A stretch of DNA of 64,000 nt from positions 57,651 to 121,650 of the forward strand of contig JAFSJX010000022.1 in assembly GCA_017449285.1 (NCBI GenBank). Direction: 5' to 3'. This DNA comes from Treponema sp. Lineage in GTDB: Bacteria > Spirochaetota > Spirochaetia > Treponematales > Treponemataceae. A program made the translations under genes and the position numbers. Below the pieces are notes generated by a model, which saw only the letters and a list, made by a program, of their open reading frames with translations, had not been told where the DNA came from and searched no databases. Shown in pieces: positions 59,673-64,000 of the stretch (position 1 is its first letter; the number at the start of each line of letters is the position of its first letter).

Positions 59673-61724
59673 ATGATAAAGCGAAAACTGAATCGACTTA
59701 CTGGCATCGCCGTTCCGTTGGGAGCGTTGCGCACGGCTGATTCTCCGGTCATCGGGGAATTCTGTTCTCTCATTCCGCTTGCTCAATGGGCAAAAAAAGC
59801 GGGGCTGGGCATCATTCAACTGCTGCCTGTGCTTGATACGGGTACGCAAAGTTCGCCCTACAGCAGCCTGAGCGCGTTTGCCCTGCATCCCCTGTACATT
59901 TCGATTCCTCAGATTCCTGCGTTTAAGAGCCTGTATGAGCGGAACAAAAATTTTGCCACGTATTACAACGGCTTCCTCTCCCAGCACAAAAATGCGACGC
60001 GGTTTGACTACGAATCGGTCAACATTCAAAAGCATTACCTTTTGGACTCGATATATCATTATGTCTCTGATTCTCTGAACGAAAACGAGGAATTCAAGTC
60101 GTGGGTCAAAAAACAAGAATGGCTTCCCGCCTACTGCGTGTACAAGAATCTGAAAAGCACCTATATTCAGTCCACATGGAAAAACTGGGGCGAAAAAGAC
60201 CGCAAGATTACGCAGAAAGAAATTGACCAACGCTGGAAAGACAAGAATTTGCATGATGACCTCTATTTCTTCGCATGGGAACAATTTATTGCGTTCCAAC
60301 AGTTTAGCGAAGCGGCAGCGGCTGTCCAAAAGGCTGGCATTATCCTCAAAGGCGACCTGCCCATTCTGATGAACGATGACTCCTGCGATGCATGGAGCAG
60401 ACCTGAGTTGTTCAACCAAGAACTGCGTGCAGGTTCTCCTCCAGACGGCTCAAATCCCACAGGACAAAACTGGGGATTCCCCACGTATAATTGGAAAAAA
60501 CATATCGCAGATGGATTTTCGTGGTGGAAACTGCGCCTCAAAACTGCCTCTCAATTCTATGACGCATACCGACTTGACCATATCCTTGGCTTTTTCCGTA
60601 TTTGGGCTGTTCCCGAAGGCGAGAACACGGCGGAACTGGGGCACACAGAACCATACGCTACGCTCAGCCGAAAAGATTTGGAAGAGGCTGGATTTGATGC
60701 GGGCAGAATCAACTGGCTGTGCGAGCCCCATCTGAACACCGAACGTCTTGACCCCTTTGTGCAGAGCAGAGAGGAAGCCCGTGCCATTTTCCGCAAATTC
60801 TGTACGCAAATCGGAAACGAAGAACTGTGGAATTTCAAGAAAGACATGAAGACAGCGCAAGATGTGTATGCCGTTGATTTGCATTCGTTCGGAAGCGAAG
60901 GAAAATCAAACCAAATCAAGGACTTTTTCTGCCGTCGGCTTAAAAATCGCACGCTGATTGAACTTTCTCCCGACAAATACGTTCCCAGTTGGTTGTATCA
61001 GGGTACAAAAGCATGGCAAAGTCTGAATGATGATGAAAAAAGACGGCTTCTTGAGATTTTTGCAAGAGTTGACCAAGAGAACGAAGAACTGTGGCAGGCT
61101 CATGCAGAACAGATTTTCGATGCGATTATCCCCTGTACAAAAATGATTCCCTGTGGCGAAGATTTGGGCGTGACTCTGAAATGTATTTCTCCCGTCATGG
61201 AAAAATATGGTATTCTTCACCTGAACGTAGTGCGATGGACACGAGATTGGGCAAGCGAAGGTCATCCGTACATTTCGTTCGATGAATATTGTCCTCTTGA
61301 TGTGACCACGACGAGCGTCCACGATAGCACGACAATCCGACAATGGTGGAGTGAAGATAAAGAATCTGTCCGCGCATTTGAGACGGCGTTTTCACCACAG
61401 AAAAAAACAAAGAAAAACGATGCCCTTACAAAAGAAAAGCCCTTGCTTGCGGACGAAGATTTTTCTCCCAAAGCGGCAAAATTCGTACTGGAAAAATCGG
61501 CGCAGACGGCGGGCGCATGGTTCATCAATCCCCTGCAAGACTGGCTCTATCTGGAGAAAAAATACTGGCAGGAAAACGAATCTGATGAGCGGGTCAACAT
61601 TCCGGGGTCAGTCTCTGAATTTAACTGGACGTACCGTATGCCCGTAACGATTGAAACGCTCTTAAAAGACGAAAAAACAACCGCAAAAATCAAAGAAATT
61701 GCTGAAATCCATGATAAGAGATAA
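59673..61724 (+). CDS. malQ: 4-alpha-glucanotransferase (GH77)
   Basis: Disproportionates maltodextrins in the cytoplasm. 683 residues. GH77 signs: IQLLPVLDTGTQSSPYSSLSAFA near the N-terminus, LKGDLPILMNDDSCDAW, nucleophile Asp in AYRLDHILGFFRIW, acid Glu in CGEDLGVT and the TTSVHDSTTIRQWW loop. Start at 59673 uses AGAGG seven bases upstream; an ATG five codons earlier overlaps that site. It lies 23 bp before a GH13 enzyme on the same strand, a glycogen/maltodextrin unit. Confidence 0.95.
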   Translation: MIKRKLNRLTGIAVPLGALRTADSPVIGEFCSLIPLAQWAKKAGLGIIQLLPVLDTGTQSSPYSSLSAFALHPLYISIPQIPAFKSLYERNKNFATYYNGFLSQHKNATRFDYESVNIQKHYLLDSIYHYVSDSLNENEEFKSWVKKQEWLPAYCVYKNLKSTYIQSTWKNWGEKDRKITQKEIDQRWKDKNLHDDLYFFAWEQFIAFQQFSEAAAAVQKAGIILKGDLPILMNDDSCDAWSRPELFNQELRAGSPPDGSNPTGQNWGFPTYNWKKHIADGFSWWKLRLKTASQFYDAYRLDHILGFFRIWAVPEGENTAELGHTEPYATLSRKDLEEAGFDAGRINWLCEPHLNTERLDPFVQSREEARAIFRKFCTQIGNEELWNFKKDMKTAQDVYAVDLHSFGSEGKSNQIKDFFCRRLKNRTLIELSPDKYVPSWLYQGTKAWQSLNDDEKRRLLEIFARVDQENEELWQAHAEQIFDAIIPCTKMIPCGEDLGVTLKCISPVMEKYGILHLNVVRWTRDWASEGHPYISFDEYCPLDVTTTSVHDSTTIRQWWSEDKESVRAFETAFSPQKKTKKNDALTKEKPLLADEDFSPKAAKFVLEKSAQTAGAWFINPLQDWLYLEKKYWQENESDERVNIPGSVSEFNWTYRMPVTIETLLKDEKTTAKIKEIAEIHDKR

Positions 61725-61747
61725 CACGGTTAGTTGAAGGAGAATAC

Positions 61748-64000
61748 ATGAACATTTCTTACAATGAATTTCATATTTCAAAAACGGTGCGCGATGCGTG
61801 CAAATTTCCGCTTCCACTCTATGCGTCCACAGGCAATGTGATTCTGGCGGATTTAAAGGCTGTCCGCGCATTTGCCGTCAAACTGAACGCCTATCTGGAA
61901 AAAATCGGTGAGCCGGAAAACAAGCGCATTTCCGCAGGCACGCTCAACGCAATGGGCTTGCTGGACGAAATCTTCCATTTTGCCGCCATGATGTACCGCA
62001 AGACCAAGTATCCCAACGCGATGACCGAACTGATGGCAGACTTGGACGAGGCATACGGCGCGGAAAACATTGACAAACTGCTTCTTGAATTCACCGCAGA
62101 ATTCCCGCCGACTGAAGTCTATCAGGGAAAAATCAGCGCGGAAGACTATTTAAAGCAGACTGCATTCGACATCGGCGCAAACCGTGAGCGCACAAACCGC
62201 GAGGCAACCTTTGAGGAAATGATGCTCCTGCACCTTGCGAACGAAGACCCCGCATTCAAGTCATTCTTCGTGCTGTTCAACGACAAGAATTTGAAGCAAA
62301 ATCCGCTCTACGAAAAGACATGGAAGCATACCGGCGCATTCTTCAGAAAATTGCCCTACTGGGGAAGTTTTAACAACGATTTGATAAATTTCTTGCGCGA
62401 ACCCATTAACTATGCCCCCAACGACATCTACAAACAGTTGGAATACGTGCAGAAACACTGGGCGGATTTGCTGGGTGACTGGCTCCGCCGTCTTCTGATG
62501 GGATTGGACATTCTGCGGGAAGAAGGAAAGCCCATGTGGCATCCGACTAACGGAGGCGACGCAGACATTCCCGTGGCAAATTACGACTACCTGCAAAAAG
62601 AATACGAGCGTTTCAGTCCCGACAAGGAATGGATGCCCAAAGTCGTCCTCATGGCAAAGACCGTACTCGTCTGGCTCTATCAACTTTCAAAAAAATACAA
62701 CCGCGACATTTCCCACCTTGACCAGATTCCCGATGAGGAACTGGACATGCTGCGCGACCAGGGATTTACCGGGCTTTGGCTCATCGGTCTGTGGCAGCGA
62801 AGTGACGCAAGCAAGAGAATCAAGCAGATTTGCGGCAACCCCGAAGCCGCGGCAAGTGCCTACTCCCTCTTTGATTATGAAATTGCCGACAATCTAGGCG
62901 GCTGGGATGCACTGGCTAATCTGCGCACCCGTCTGTGGCAGCGTGGCATTCGCCTTGCAAGTGACATGGTTCCCAACCACACGGGCATGGATGCAAAATG
63001 GGTTATCGAAAAGCCCGATGTATTTGTTCAGCGGCGCGACAATCCCTATCCGCAATACACATTCAATGGTCCCAACCTGAGCAACGACGGTCGTATCTCC
63101 GTCTTCCTTGAAGACCACTATTATTCCAAATCAGACTGTGCCGTTGTATTCAAGCGCGTAGACAATGCGACAGGAGACACCCGCTACATCTACCACGGAA
63201 ACGACGGAACGGGTATGCCATGGAACGACACGGCACAGATTGACTTTCTGAACCCGACCGCCCGCGAGGAAGTCATGCAGGAAATTCTGCATGTTGCCCG
63301 CAACTTCCCGATTATCCGCTTTGACGCGGCAATGGTTCTGGCAAAAAAACATATCCGCCGCCTGTGGTATCCTGAGCCCGGACGTGGCGGTGACATTTCC
63401 ACCCGTGGCGAATACGCCCTTACCCCCGATGAATTTGAAAAGGCAATCCCCACGGAATTCTGGCGCGACGTTGTTGACCGTGTGGCACAGGAAGTTCCCG
63501 ACACCCTGCTTTTGGCAGAAGCATTCTGGATGATGGAAGGCTACTTTACCCGCACATTGGGTATGCACCGCGTCTACAACAGTGCCTTTATGAACATGCT
63601 CAAAAAAGAGGAAAACACCAAGTACCGCCAGACCGTGCAGAACACGATTACCTTTGACCCGCAAATCCTCAAACGCTACGTCAACTTTATGAACAACCCT
63701 GACGAGGAGACGGCGGTGGCTCAGTTCGGCAAGGGCGACAAATACTTTGGTGTCTGTACGCTCATGGTCACCATGCCGGGCTTACCCATGTTTGGTCACG
63801 GACAGATTGAAGGCTTTGAAGAAAAATATGGCATGGAATACATGAGAGCCTACCGCGATGAAAAGCCTGACCAGTATCTGCTTGACCGCCACTGGCATGA
63901 CATCTTCCCCCTGATAAAAAAACGCTATCTCTTTGCCGGCGTAGAAGACTTCCTCTTTTACGATGTGTGGTCAAACGGCTACGTAAATGACAACGTATTC
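61748..64000 (+). CDS. Large GH13 alpha-amylase-type enzyme, 3' end beyond window
   Basis: 751 codons are present and the frame is open at the right edge. AAGGAG precedes the ATG. There is no signal peptide, so cytoplasmic. An N-terminal helical region of about 300 residues is unusual for GH13. The barrel follows: region I DMVPNHTG, region II IIRFDAAMVLAKKH with the nucleophile Asp, region III LLLAEAFWMM with the acid Glu. Length and the extra domain resemble large spirochaete/Bacteroidetes amylases that may work on glycogen or branched dextrins. Co-transcribed with malQ. Confidence 0.9.
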   Translation, partial: MNISYNEFHISKTVRDACKFPLPLYASTGNVILADLKAVRAFAVKLNAYLEKIGEPENKRISAGTLNAMGLLDEIFHFAAMMYRKTKYPNAMTELMADLDEAYGAENIDKLLLEFTAEFPPTEVYQGKISAEDYLKQTAFDIGANRERTNREATFEEMMLLHLANEDPAFKSFFVLFNDKNLKQNPLYEKTWKHTGAFFRKLPYWGSFNNDLINFLREPINYAPNDIYKQLEYVQKHWADLLGDWLRRLLMGLDILREEGKPMWHPTNGGDADIPVANYDYLQKEYERFSPDKEWMPKVVLMAKTVLVWLYQLSKKYNRDISHLDQIPDEELDMLRDQGFTGLWLIGLWQRSDASKRIKQICGNPEAAASAYSLFDYEIADNLGGWDALANLRTRLWQRGIRLASDMVPNHTGMDAKWVIEKPDVFVQRRDNPYPQYTFNGPNLSNDGRISVFLEDHYYSKSDCAVVFKRVDNATGDTRYIYHGNDGTGMPWNDTAQIDFLNPTAREEVMQEILHVARNFPIIRFDAAMVLAKKHIRRLWYPEPGRGGDISTRGEYALTPDEFEKAIPTEFWRDVVDRVAQEVPDTLLLAEAFWMMEGYFTRTLGMHRVYNSAFMNMLKKEENTKYRQTVQNTITFDPQILKRYVNFMNNPDEETAVAQFGKGDKYFGVCTLMVTMPGLPMFGHGQIEGFEEKYGMEYMRAYRDEKPDQYLLDRHWHDIFPLIKKRYLFAGVEDFLFYDVWSNGYVNDNVF

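Overview
The window looks like a chromosomal segment of a spirochaete of the genus Treponema, probably a gut, rumen or oral carbohydrate-using species. The indications are treponeme-type conserved proteins of unknown role, a short alanyl-tRNA synthetase without the C-terminal domain, a phosphoglycerate mutase of the cofactor-independent type, several TRAP-type binding lipoproteins, many lipoproteins and TPR proteins, and a pectate lyase. This is inferred from family content; no species is assigned.

Layout. 1-1.4 kb: end of a polyamine ABC transporter operon (permease start, potA). 1.6-5.3 kb: a zinc uptake operon read leftwards (Fur/Zur repressor, a 24-codon ORF, znuA, znuC, znuB, small exported protein) from one promoter sandwiched between two Fur-type boxes. 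5.3-8.3 kb: exported protein plus TPR protein. 8.4-9.8 kb: a short RpoS-like sigma factor behind a near-perfect sigma-54 promoter, divergent from groES. 9.9-16.9 kb: TPR lipoprotein, nusB, SurA/PrsA-like foldase, alaS and a treponemal exported protein with a structured leader. 17.4-23.1 kb: accessory region with an AAA ATPase, YjbR protein, a transporter remnant, a zinc-type macrodomain hydrolase, an Rrf2 regulator, a class M sirtuin and an FMN-type oxidase. 23.2-27.3 kb: leucine attenuator, leuA and a DUF4954 beta-helix protein. 27.4-35 kb: three tandem orphan TRAP binding lipoproteins, a GGDEF cyclase, an M16-like protein lacking the zinc motif, 5-formyl-THF cyclo-ligase. 35.7-44.2 kb: tRNA-Asn, a calcium-binding lipoprotein with a frameshifted start, an SGNH hydrolase, gpmI, a PL10 pectate lyase and an ABC transporter pair. 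44.2-50.5 kb: a 428-bp miniature transposable element and a 1851-residue surface lipoprotein whose promoter contains a nine-G tract. 50.5-56.8 kb: hisF, hisH, recQ, serA, serC. 56.9-64 kb: a 23-bp tandem repeat, a DUF4143 ATPase, arfB, rex, malQ and a large GH13 enzyme cut by the window end.

Themes. Non-coding DNA is unusually rich: two families of GC-rich intergenic repeats whose hairpins vary between copies with compensating changes and which often sit flush with stop codons; a third palindromic family present alone and inside the miniature element; a dispersed 19-bp palindrome, one copy of which is inside alaS. Regulatory sites are well preserved: Fur/Zur boxes, sigma-54 promoter, leucine attenuator, and two promoters of identical architecture with Rex-type boxes, one before rex and one before serC-serA. 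Possible phase variation is suggested by two nine-G tracts in promoter regions and by a T-run frameshift in a lipoprotein signal peptide. The most interesting gene set is the sirtuin/macrodomain pair, a likely reversible protein ADP-ribosylation system lacking its usual lipoyl-carrier partners.
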